Source: Tuctoria greenei
Lineage: Eukaryota; Streptophyta; Magnoliopsida; Poales; Poaceae
Reading direction: 5' to 3'
Assembly: GCA_036927565.1 (NCBI GenBank)
Contig: JAYESD010000001.1
Location: 71,629,751-71,693,750 of the forward strand
DNA: 64,000 nucleotides
Made by a program: the position numbers and the translations under genes. Positions 10,746 to 20,900 of the stretch are shown piece after piece; position 1 is the stretch's first letter; each line of letters begins with the position of its first letter. The notes beneath the pieces are model-generated. The model was not told the origin of the DNA, ran no database searches, and worked only from the letters and a program-made list of their open reading frames with translations.

Positions 10746-10949
10746 CCTGAGGGTGACCGAGGGGGCGTGACTTGTGACGAGACGCGGGTCTGAATCTGGA
10801 CGAAATTTCGACAGCATAACCCTGTTGTTCTCTGCTGCACCATTTTTGGGCGTGCAGTGGAGAACAGCGGGGTTATGCTGCCGAAATTTCGTCTGGATTC
10901 AGATTACGCGTGTCGTCATAAGCACGCTCCGCTCGGTCACTCTTGGGTG
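10746..10949. repeat. About 95-bp arm foldback upstream of TNP2
   Basis: Two arms of about 95 bp are inverted copies around a loop of roughly 10 bases near CATTTTTGGG (10841-10850). Matching blocks include GACGAAATTTCG...AGCATAACCC on the left and the inverted GGGTTATGCTGCCGAAATTT on the right; GTGACCGAG near the left outer end pairs with CTCGGTCAC near the right one. A transcript would fold into a long near-perfect hairpin, probably inside the leader intron and about 95 bases before the TNP2 start codon. Confidence 0.85.
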
Positions 10950-11043
10950 GGTTTAGGACCTATCTGCCTAGTTCTAGGGGCCGTCAAATGACATAATAAT
11001 AAACTAATAATGATTTATATGATTTGAAGGGAGAAGCTGAAAA

Positions 11044-13752
11044 ATGGGTGACGACCGTCAGGTGATGTATGATGGATGGAGTTCAGATGGTGCACACACT
11101 TTGGAATGGGCTCATATTGCAAATGTTTTTATGACTCAAGCATTTGTTAGTGGTGCTCGTTATGTGAAGTGTCCGTGTAGCAGGTGCCAAAATCGTCGGT
11201 TTCTGAATAAGTCTGAAATTGAGTTGCACCTTTGCAAACACGGATTTATGTCAAACTACCTAGTATGGCGTGAACATGGTGAGATGGATCCTACTACTGA
11301 GTCAGACAGAAACGAGGATGAAGATCGGATGGATGACATGATGGCAGATATTGGTCGAGAGTACGAAGAGCAGTTACCGCCGGAGGAGGTGCAGAAGTTT
11401 TACAGGCTTCTTGCTGCCTCAGATGAAAAAGTGCATGAGGGCACCAATGTGACTGTTCTACAAGCGGTGACACGACTTATGTCGTTGAAGTCTACGTTCA
11501 ATTTTGCAAATAATTGCTACAATGGTCTCTTGGATTTGATCATTGATCTGCTTCCGAAGAATCATAAGATGCCTAAAGACATATATCAGTCTAAGAAGCT
11601 TATAGCTGGTCTGGGCATGAGTTATGAGAAGATTGATGCGTGCGAAAATAATTGCATGTTGTTTTGGAAGGAACACAAGAACGATACTCATTGTATGTAT
11701 TGCAATGCCTCTAGACATGTGAAGGTTTTGAATGATGATGGTGAAACAATAACTACAAAAGTACCGATCAAACAACTTCGGTACATGCCTATCACATCTA
11801 GACTTAAACGGTTGTTTCTGTCTCAAGAAACAGCAAAACAGATGAGGTGGCATTCTGAAGGGATACGTGAGAGCGATGACAAAGATATTATGGTGCATCC
11901 TTCGGATGGCGCTGCTTGGCAAGATTTGGATCGTTTTGATCCGGAGTTTGCAAGAGATCCTAGAAATGTTCGTCTTGGATTGTCAACGGATGGTTTCACT
12001 CCTTTCAGCACTAGTAACAGCCCGTACTCTTGTTGGCCTGTTTTTATTATGCCTTACAACCTACCTCCTAACATGTGCATGAAAGAAGGATACATATTCC
12101 TCGCGGCCATCATTCCTGGTCCTAAACATCCTGGGAAGAAAATCAATGTATTTATGCAACCGTTGATTGAGGAGCTGAAAGAGCTATGGAACGGTGTAAA
12201 AGCATATGACAGTTATCAAAAATGTGAATTTACTTTACGTGCTGCGTATCTATGGTCCATACATGACTTACCGGCATATGGCATTTGGTCTGGTTGGTGT
12301 GTTCATGGACAATTGTGTTGTCCTATATGTATGGCTGATACTGATGCAATCAGGCTGAAGTATGGAAAAAAAGTCAGCTTCTTTGATTGCCATCGACGAT
12401 TCCTTCCTTCAAATCATCCTTTTAGGAAGGATACACGATCATTCCGAAAAGGCAGGAAGGTTACAGAAGGACCACCTCGTCGATTGACAGGCGAACAAAA
12501 AATGGCATGGCATGCAAAGTTAAAAGAGTCCGCAGAGGGTGGTTTTGAAGGATATGGTAAAGAACACAATTGGACTCATATTTCTTTTCTTTGGGAGCTA
12601 CCATATGCAAAGGCGCTGCTTCTACCACACAACATAGATTTGATGCACCAGGAGCGTAATGTCGCTGAAAGCATCATAAGCATGTGTTTTGATTTTACTG
12701 GTCAAACCAAAGATAATTTAAGTGCGAGGAAAGACTTAGCTGATATTTGTAATCGTCCTGGTCTTGAGGTTATAACAAATGCAAGTGGAAATGAAAGTAG
12801 GCCACGAGCTCCATACTGTCTCAAGCCCGAAGAAAGAAAGCAAATACTTATCTGGTTGAAAACATTGAAGTTTCCAGACCGCTATGCAGCTAACATAAAA
12901 CGATGTGTTAATCTCAATACCGGTAAACTGAATGGGTTGAAGAGCCATGATTACCACATTATAATGGAGAGACTTGTACCTGTAATGTTCCGTGGCTACT
13001 TCAAACCTGATTTGTGGAAGATGTTTGCCGAACTTAGCTACTTTTATAGACAGATTTGTGCTAAAGAATTGTCAAAAAACATGATGCGAAGGTGGGAGAA
13101 AGAAATTGTTGTGCTTGTATGTAAGATGGAAAAAGTCTTTCCGCCTGGATTTATGAATGTTATGCAACATTTACTGGTGCATTTACCTTATGAAGCATTG
13201 GTAGCAGGTCCTGCACAATTCAGGTGGATGTACAGTCAAGAAAGAGAATTAAAGAAACTTAGAGCTACAGTGCGTAACAAGGCAAGAGTGGAGGGGTGCA
13301 TTGCAGAGGCATTTGTTGTACTTGCGAGTCAAGTGGAACTAGTGTACTATTTAAGTTATCCTCACCCAAGTATGAAAAATTGGTGGGTTGTGTATAGAGT
13401 CAACCGTGAAGTGCATCCTCATCGTTATGATGGGTACATAGAGAATCACGAAGACGATGATGATAGTGTCTATCAAGATGAAGTTGAGGAAGTACAAGAT
13501 TTTAGGATATCTTGTGCGACAGGAATCACAGAAATAGCTAGTGCTACACTAGAATTGATGGCTGAAGAAGAACCTGGTCCTTCGAGAAAACGTGCTCGAC
13601 AGTCACAAAGGATTCTTGAAAGGCAAAAAGAGATTATGGAACAAGAGGAGAGCGATGAAGGAGACGAGAGTGAAGAAGAAGAGTTCGAAGAAGAGATAGA
13701 ACATATTAATACACGTGTGACAGAAGCAGATTCTGATGCTGATGATTTTTAA
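11044..13752 (+). CDS. TNP2-type CACTA transposase, intact
   Basis: This 902-residue protein cuts and moves the element by recognising its CACTA ends. Residues about 9-80 form the transposase-associated domain, with C43-P-C45-S-R-C48 followed by HLCKHGF and a WREHGE end, a probable zinc site. Residues about 190-400 are the TNP2 core: YEKIDACENNCMLFWKEH, LRYMPITSRLKRLF, LGLSTDGFTPF, WPVFIMPYNLPP and IIPGPKHPGK. IHDLPAYGIWSGW then precedes a CPIC motif. Asp residues in STDGF and IHDLPAYG are candidates for the catalytic metal ligands. Residues about 630-740 match DUF4218: VFPPGFMNVMQHLLVHLPYE, FRWMYSQER. The C-terminus is a Glu-rich acidic tail; the DUF4216 domain seen in the other TNP2 copy (44.7-45.5 kb) is absent. 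The frame is open in one exon. The start ATGGGTGAC follows an A-rich stretch and fits the domain start. Confidence 0.93.
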   Translation: MGDDRQVMYDGWSSDGAHTLEWAHIANVFMTQAFVSGARYVKCPCSRCQNRRFLNKSEIELHLCKHGFMSNYLVWREHGEMDPTTESDRNEDEDRMDDMMADIGREYEEQLPPEEVQKFYRLLAASDEKVHEGTNVTVLQAVTRLMSLKSTFNFANNCYNGLLDLIIDLLPKNHKMPKDIYQSKKLIAGLGMSYEKIDACENNCMLFWKEHKNDTHCMYCNASRHVKVLNDDGETITTKVPIKQLRYMPITSRLKRLFLSQETAKQMRWHSEGIRESDDKDIMVHPSDGAAWQDLDRFDPEFARDPRNVRLGLSTDGFTPFSTSNSPYSCWPVFIMPYNLPPNMCMKEGYIFLAAIIPGPKHPGKKINVFMQPLIEELKELWNGVKAYDSYQKCEFTLRAAYLWSIHDLPAYGIWSGWCVHGQLCCPICMADTDAIRLKYGKKVSFFDCHRRFLPSNHPFRKDTRSFRKGRKVTEGPPRRLTGEQKMAWHAKLKESAEGGFEGYGKEHNWTHISFLWELPYAKALLLPHNIDLMHQERNVAESIISMCFDFTGQTKDNLSARKDLADICNRPGLEVITNASGNESRPRAPYCLKPEERKQILIWLKTLKFPDRYAANIKRCVNLNTGKLNGLKSHDYHIIMERLVPVMFRGYFKPDLWKMFAELSYFYRQICAKELSKNMMRRWEKEIVVLVCKMEKVFPPGFMNVMQHLLVHLPYEALVAGPAQFRWMYSQERELKKLRATVRNKARVEGCIAEAFVVLASQVELVYYLSYPHPSMKNWWVVYRVNREVHPHRYDGYIENHEDDDDSVYQDEVEEVQDFRISCATGITEIASATLELMAEEEPGPSRKRARQSQRILERQKEIMEQEESDEGDESEEEEFEEEIEHINTRVTEADSDADDF

Positions 13753-13852
13753 TTCGTATAGTATGTATTTATAACTTATTTTTATAATCTTTATTCTTTA
13801 CCATTTATAACTTATTGTTGTAAACTAATCATTTCCTTAAAAAAATGTGCAG

Positions 13853-16800
13853 ATGATGAAGCTTTTGGGGAAGAAGAAGGGCAGGAAGGGTAGTGGATCT
13901 TCGTCCACGACGCCCAGTTCTACTTCAGGCCACACAGATCCTTTTCAGGTAGTTACATATTTTACACACATTTCGATAACAACATGAACTATCTATTGTT
14001 ACTTACATGTTTTTTTATTTGTAGGGTACTAGCTACAATGAGCAGCGGAAGAGACATTTTATGGGTTGTTTGGCAGAGCCGAGTTCGAGCGAGCCTGCAG
14101 GAGGTTCAAATCCGACAGATGAGGAGTTGTATAGGGAGGAGCAGGAGACTGTGAGACAGTCTTCGGAGCAGGATGGAGGCTCAGGTGCAGGCTCACGTGC
14201 TTGCTCCAGTGACGCCAGGCGGTCGAGCTCTGAGGGTGGTAATGAGGGGGATGATGAAGGCGATGAAGAGGTTGATGATCCTGAGCGAGACGCCAGGCTA
14301 GCAAGATTGGCTCAGATACAAGCTAATGGACCACCTGATAAGTGTCCCTTTAGGTAATATTTTAGATTAATTGATAAGTTGCATAGATTGATTTACTTGT
14401 GAAGAAATAAACTAATGTGCCTTGTACAGGTTGCGGCGACATCTTTTTTGTAATCCAAGTAAAAGCTTGGACGAGCGGACAGTTATAAGGCCGAAGGGTA
14501 CTAGGAGCTGGATTGAGGTTGGTTGGAGTGGCAGAGGGCATCGACGAGTTGTTAATACGGAGTTAGGAAATATTATTCGGTTTTGCTTTCCTGGGATGGT
14601 TGTAGTTAATGGTCAAAGGATTGCGGCGCATAATTGGGATCACTATGCGTTGCAAGCATATGGCAATTCAGGGACATGCCAGGATAGAGTTTGGGAGATG
14701 TTCTGGGTAAGTTCGTTTTCATTGCTCTAATTACATTGCATCAAGATTTGGTTGACATTAACTGTAACATGCATGTATGCAGAGTGTGTATCGTTTGCAG
14801 GAGGGTGTAACTGATGCGTATGCAAGTATGGTTTTCCATAATGCAGCAAGAAGACGTGTCAAGGACTCCTTCTCTAAAGCACGGATTAAAGCTGTGGTTG
14901 TGTACTACAAGACAGTGATGTACCAGCCCATGACCAACACTGCAGCGGCCAAAATTCATCTAGAGAGGGATGAGTACTTAAAAAGCAATGTTGATTGGAT
15001 ATGTGCAAGCATGGAGGCTTGGGAGTGGTTATGTGGGTATTGGGCGTCAAAAGATTTCATAGAACTCTCTGATAGAAATCGAAAAAATCGGAAAAACAAG
15101 CCTGGAATGCAATTCTATGGTCCGGATGGATATATTCGAACGGAGCAAAGGATGGTATGCATTCTTTCAAACATACTTATATTGTTTCAATAAGTTGTAT
15201 TGATTAGACTGTTTAAATTTGATATTGCAGATAGCTGAAACTGGTGTGACTCCTAGTTTTTTTGAGCTCTACCTTAAGGGACATAGAGGTCCAGATCCAA
15301 ATCGTCCAGAGGTGATGTGTGACGAGGCATCAACGCAAAGATGGGTATGTTTGTTAGTTGTTAGTTGTATTTATCAATCAACTTAATGTATCTTTTATGA
15401 ATATGTGTATACTCAATGTATGACAGGGAAATTATGTTGAGCATTTCAAGAAAACACATGGAAATGATGCAGACTATAAAAGTGCGCCGTTCGATGCGGG
15501 TGTGGCGTATGATGCCGGTCAAGGTCTACCGCATGGGAGGTATGAGTAAAGATAATGATAACTTAGAGGTTATTGAATATTGATTAATCAAACTAGTATT
15601 TTTAGACTTGGTGTGGGCGACGGGTATGTGGAGCGTGATGCTTATGCTCGACGGCGGTCCTCCAGTGTTAGTTCTAGTTGGTCTCGTTCTACAGCAGAGG
15701 CTGATGAACTAAGAGAAGAATTGAGACGCACCAAGGAGCAGATGCAGCAGCAGCAGCAACAACAACAACAGACTCAACAACAAATGAGCTACATGCAGCA
15801 ACAGATGAACATGTTGTATATGTCACAGGTACCATCTCGCATTTGAACAAAATATTTTCTAAGAAGTTTCTACTAAAATTTTGTCAACTACTTTACCAGA
15901 TGCAGATGATGTCTCAAGGTAACATTGGTTCTCAATTCAATATGCCGCAACCACCTCAGTTTGACACGTCGCAGGTAAACTTTTATGCTTTTTCAAGTTA
16001 AAGTACTCCTTAACATATACATGTAATTACTTATCTTAATGTTACTACACTTCATGCAGTTTTTATCTCAAGGTGGGATGGGATCACAGTTCGGTATGCC
16101 TCGTCCAATGCAACAACAACATGTTGGTTCCTCGTCACAGGTAAAACTGCTTATTTAATTCACTTAAGTTATAATGCAATATTGTAATCATTTATGTTGC
16201 AGGCTTCTGAGGGTGGTCAACCTTGTGTTCCTCAACCTCTGGGATTTATGTCGTTGTTGGCTCCTGGATTGCAAAATTATCCAGGTAATATGAAATTTTT
16301 ACTTCTAAACAATTTAATCGATTTGGTAATTGTTCTACTTGCGATCTCATACTTACATTATTTGTTGCAGTTTTTCCATCTATGCCTTTCGCTCCGATGC
16401 AAGCTCCCCATCCTTCGTCAGCTGCAGACGCAACGGTATGATTACTTGTGCAATTCAAATATTTATTGTATTGTCATAGTATATTGAGAGAGAAAGAGAT
16501 ATAAGGAGTGGGAGAGAGGAAGAAATGAAGAAGAAAAAGAAAGTATGAGAGGGCGAGTGACGAACAATGACATATAGAGAGGGAGATGATGTAATAAAGA
16601 TAGAACAAGTGATTGGAGAGATAAGTGAACAAGTGAGAGAGGTATGATATAGGATAATGGAGAGATATGGAGACGGAGATATATAGAGAGAGTGAGAGGT
16701 TAAGGAGAGAGTTAATGATTTTTTGTCCAATTCGTATTTGTAAATTTGTGAACGAAAACTTTATGAAGTTCCTTTTTTATTTCTTTGTTGTAGGGATCCC

Positions 16801-16886
16801 GACAAGGAACGCCCGAAGGATGTGATGTTTTTCTCAATCTTAACGATGGAGGTGCAAGTGGAGGAGGCTCCCGCAACGACATGTGA
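13853..16886 (+). CDS. TNPA-like accessory protein of inner CACTA (12 exons)
   Basis: A gene of the plant Ptta/En/Spm type follows TNP2. Twelve exons join in frame with GT-AG introns: 13853-13948, 14025-14353, 14430-14706, 14783-15154, 15231-15344, 15427-15539, 15606-15828, 15900-15974, 16060-16140, 16203-16284, 16371-16435 and 16794-16886. They give 639 residues without a stop. The first 140 residues are Lys/Ser/Glu-rich. A conserved block follows: CQDRVWEMFW at the end of exon 3, KSNVDWICASMEAWEWLCGY in exon 4 and HRGPDPNRPEVMCDEAS in exon 5. Exon 7 has a charged coiled-coil-like stretch and a Gln run, and exons 8-12 are rich in Gln, Pro and Met. In En/Spm the matching protein binds subterminal repeats and helps bring the ends together. 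A purine-rich tract lies in the last intron (16480-16700). The ATG follows GTGCAG, so an untranslated upstream exon is possible. Confidence 0.8.
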
Positions 16887-17189
16887 TCTTGTTACATTGT
16901 TTTCGTTTTGCTTTATGAACTTTATAAGGTTTGAGAACTTGTATCGAGCTTGTAACTTAATATGTGTGTTGAATCTCGTCATTGTATGGAACTTGAAATT
17001 TGTCTAGTGTTTGTGCTATGGAGCTTGTTGCGTTTGTGCTATGAAACTTGTGTTGTTGCTGTTTGTGCTATGGACTTGTATTGTTGCTGTTTGTGCTATG
17101 GAATTTGCTGTATATGAAATCTGTTTACTGGTGCTCGGAGGCTCCCATCCGGGAGGGAGGAGAAATGGTCGCAGTTTAAAAAAAAAAAA

Positions 17190-17657
17190 CTCCATATATG
17201 GGTCGGTTAGCTCCAGAACCGACCCATATAACGTCCATATATGGGTCGGTTAGCTCCAGAACCGACCCATTTAACTTTTCACGCGCTGCCGTGGCACGGA
17301 AGTATAGGGGTCGGTGGGCAGCAGCCGACCCTCTTACGAGATTTAAATGGGTCGGGTGTCAGACCGACGCTCTTATGGGAAGTAAATGGGTCGGCCATTG
17401 GGCCGTCGCATTTAAAGGGGAATCTGGGTCGGCTGGCACAACCGTCGCATTTAAAGACGTAAGTGGGTCGGCCCCACCAAACCGACCCATATAGTGCGTA
17501 AAAGGGTCGGCACCGTCGCAGTTATCTGATAAATGCGTCCGCGCAGTGTCGTCGGATAAAGGGGTCGGTGAGCCGACCCATTTAGTTTATGAGGGTCGGT
17601 TTTCTATACTAACCGACCCTCATACGGCCGACGCCCTTTGTACGATTTCTTGTAGTG
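17190..17657. repeat. Right subterminal repeats of the inner CACTA
   Basis: The same GGGTCGG/CCGACCCA words as at the left end recur, including two nearly identical units at about 17197-17228 and 17240-17271. The stretch closes with ATTTCTTGTAGTG, the inverted copy of the left terminus. Confidence 0.85.
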
Positions 17658-17660
17658 TTT

Positions 17661-17992
17661 GTAATGCAGCGTTTTCTGATATGTGGCAGTATGGTTGTAA
17701 TGCAATTTTTAATGGTTTTTGGTGATAGAGGTGTAATGCAACGTTTTCTCATCTGTGACAATAGTGTTATAATGCAACATTTTCTGCGTGGTGGCAATAG
17801 CAGTCCAGTGCATTGTTTTTTGAGTTGTAGACAAATGTTTATACTGCAATGTTTTATAATTCGTGGCAATAGCTTCCTATTGCAACAATTTATCATTTGT
17901 GACAAGAAATTCGTAATGCCACATTTTATAATTAGCGGCAGTAGAATCCTAATGCACCAGGTTTGAAAATTAGTGGCAACAGAATCACGAGT
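17661..17992. repeat. Outer CACTA subterminal repeats, continued
   Basis: After the inner element's TTT duplication, the TGCAACGTTTTCT...GTGGCAATAG theme of 8202-9095 resumes. This shows that the inner CACTA landed inside this array. Confidence 0.7.
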
Positions 17993-20900
17993 TTAACAAT
18001 AAACATCCATCAATTGATATTGAAACACGCATAACAACACTCGAATATTACGGTCGCGACGTGTTTGGATGTAAGTTTTCCTAAGCTGATCAGGACTAAT
18101 TGTTACAGCAGGTGACTTTTGGCGGTTCCTTGGTTGGACCTTTTGTGGAGTAGTCCCCATCATCATTTTGTGCATTTCAGCCATTGAGGCGCGTATGTCC
18201 TGCATTTCCTTAGCTGCCTGTTCACGATCAGCAGCTATCTGACCTTGTAAGTTCTGGACTTGAACGTTTAACTCTTTATTCTTCTTGTTTATGTAGTCCA
18301 TCTGGGTGTTTAAGCTATCATTTCTTCCTTCTAACTCCTGCACTATTTGATTGAGGCCTGTATTTCTATCTTCTAAGTTTTGAACTTGGTCGTTGAGATG
18401 TTCAGACATCTGGATACGCATACATTCACGTTCGGGACCAGTTGGGTTAGCCATATAACCACGCCCCCGAACCTGTGATCCTGCACAACTGATTGAAGAT
18501 CTATAACAACGCTGGAAGATGTGGTTTCTCTCCCCATTTGGAATTGGGCCTCTCTGCTCAGCTTCCATGTCATCCACTTGGGCACGTGCCTGGATCTATA
18601 TACGAAAATAAAAGTCACAGGTAAATTGCAAATTTTTATTTAATTGAGGATTGTTTGGAGTGTTACTCACATATACAGCTTATGCCAGCTTGTTTGCCCA
18701 ATCACCGTTCTCCAACAAATGGCTGGCCTCCCAAAGTTGTATGTCATCGGGTTCTTCTCCGGTCTCTGGGTCTCGCTATATAAAATACAAGTAAAATTCA
18801 ACATGTCGATATACATATAGTTTGCAGCGCAAAGTAAAAGCGTGATTTATTTTGCATACCTTCTCGTAACTAAGTTGTGTAAAATCCCAAAATTAGCATC
18901 TTGCAATTCAGTTATGGAAAGGATTAGAGAATGAAAGAAAATAAACTTGCGCATATGAGTGTTCAAATATTCAATTGCATAGACCTAAAAATTCGAAATA
19001 ACATAAACTTTAGGTTTAAAACAAAAAATGAAAGACTTGAAACCAGCAAGTAAGTAAGTCAAGTGATTTAGTGTCTCTATTGGTTTTGGTAAGACATTAG
19101 AGGAAGAAGGAATATTGGATTTAAGTACATGTGATGATTAGAAGGATTTAAAACACATGAACCTGAAAAATTCAATCCCAGTTAGATGAAAAATTCGAAT
19201 CAGTAACATATCAGAATGGAAGCAAGCAAATAGATAATATGATTCCTTCAGTGCCCATAACATATTTATAGGGATATCCAGAAAGTTTACAACGAAGGAC
19301 TTATGTGTGAATTCAAATTAGAATTTGAATTCAAAATTAATTTCACCAATTATCAGTTTTGAATTCACAAATATATTCTCCATAGTTCAGTGAGCCACCC
19401 TGCACAATTTGAACATTCGTAGAGCTCGTTGGTTAGCTGAAACTGAATTTACAAGAATGGGCAAAAGGGGTGATGTGGCTCCCACATGTCAATTGCTTAA
19501 TCAAAACTTTGAACTTATCAAATTCCATAATTTAGTGTATCATCATCTTCCTCCTAATTAGGTTTGTGTTCCTGTTAATCTAATAAAAAATATAGAAAAT
19601 TAGATGGAGGTATTTGCAGCTAGAATTAAGAGGATAAGGGGGGAATTGGAATGGGCCCCACTTGTATGACAAGGATCAACCAGAGGAAGAGTGCTCTGTT
19701 TTGCCTCTGCCCACGTGAGCGCTGGCCGCTGGGACACAGCTCGATGCAACCTGTTGCTTGCCCTCATCCAGAGCTGAGCAGCTCACAAGCTTCCCTCTCA
19801 CGCAAGCTCATTCTCATCACTAACAAACACACGTCGCTGTTCTTTGCTCGTTCTTCTCTGTACAAGGTGAAACAACCGAGCGCTCGTCCTTCCCGTCATG
19901 TCTCTGCGGTGAAGCTTGTCTGGTGGAGTTGTGCTTCGGTCAAGTGGGCGCCAGCATGCCCTAGTCTCTTCCGAGCTGCTGCCCTGTGGCTTTCTTCCTC
20001 CGCTGTGCTGCAACCCGGGTGATTGGTCTTCTTCATCGTAGCTTCAAGCCGCCACTCCCTGTTCCACGACGCCAAGCTGCCTAGAGCTCGCTCCCATCTC
20101 ATTCAGCACGCAAGAAGGTTCATCACAACCCCACCTCGCTCCCCCATGGTTGCTTGTCCAGTAATAGTTCAGTTTTGGCAGATTATGATATGTTGCTTCG
20201 GATGTTCTTAGGAGCAGAGGAATTTCAGGGGGAAAATTCGGTTTCCACGTGAAATAATTTTCTAATCCAGTTAGCATCTAGTCTCTTTATGATCCTACAA
20301 ACCTCTTGGATCAACAATCAAGGAAAATTATCGATCATAGGTTCAGTTCTTCGAGTTTCCGTCGCCGCTATGGATGGTGACCTCGGTCACCGGCGACGCC
20401 CATGTTACAGCAGTTTTCCGTGCGTTTAGAGTCCGGATTTGGATTTTCCATCGAGCCTTGGTGCTTTAGGATCAGATTACAAGCTTGTTTGACCCTTGCC
20501 GATGGGTATAGGCGTCGCCAACGGTCTGGTAGCCGCCATCGACGCTGTTGAGCACGTGCCTGTAGCCGTCCCGTCCTAGAATGTTGCCAAAACAGTTCCC
20601 CAGTGACTGAACTTCATTTTTCCCAAGTTTCCCCCGCCTGAACTCACCGTCAGGCCATGGAACGGCCATGCGCCCCCTGGCTGGCAGTCCATGCTTTGTT
20701 GTCCGGAGGTTGAAGAAAGGATGCCCAGGATCTTTTGTGAATTCCGGATTGTGTGTGGCTGCGTGAGTTCAACTGTGTGGCCCCTTTGTTGCTCAATCCC
20801 GATTGGCCCTTTTAAAAGTGGGGCCCACTGTCAAAGGTTCAGCCAATTTCCGATGGAGAAATAATTGCAAACTAACCAATCTTTAGAAATTCACTATGGC

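Larger units (their letters stand above)
9096..17657 (+). mobile_element. Complete inner CACTA (En/Spm) transposon
   Basis: The 8,562-bp element has perfect 13-bp terminal inverted repeats CACTACAAGAAAT and a 3-bp target duplication TTT (9093-9095, 17658-17660). It has subterminal arrays at both ends, a TNP2 transposase gene and a TNPA-like gene, both on the plus strand and both open. Nothing has inserted into it. It lies inside the left repeats of an older CACTA element, so it is younger. By structure it could be autonomous; activity cannot be judged from sequence. Confidence 0.92.

Noticed and set aside
10775..10925. Foldback as rice miR820 precursor
   Set aside because: The arms do not contain the miR820 sequence as I know it; only the setting (CACTA) is shared.
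10774..10956. 60-codon open frame upstream of TNP2
   Set aside because: It is produced by the arms of the foldback and has no independent motif.
19651..20022. 123-codon open frame in the 4.4-kb LTR
   Set aside because: No motif, lies inside a probable LTR, and a minus-strand frame overlaps it; more likely leader DNA.
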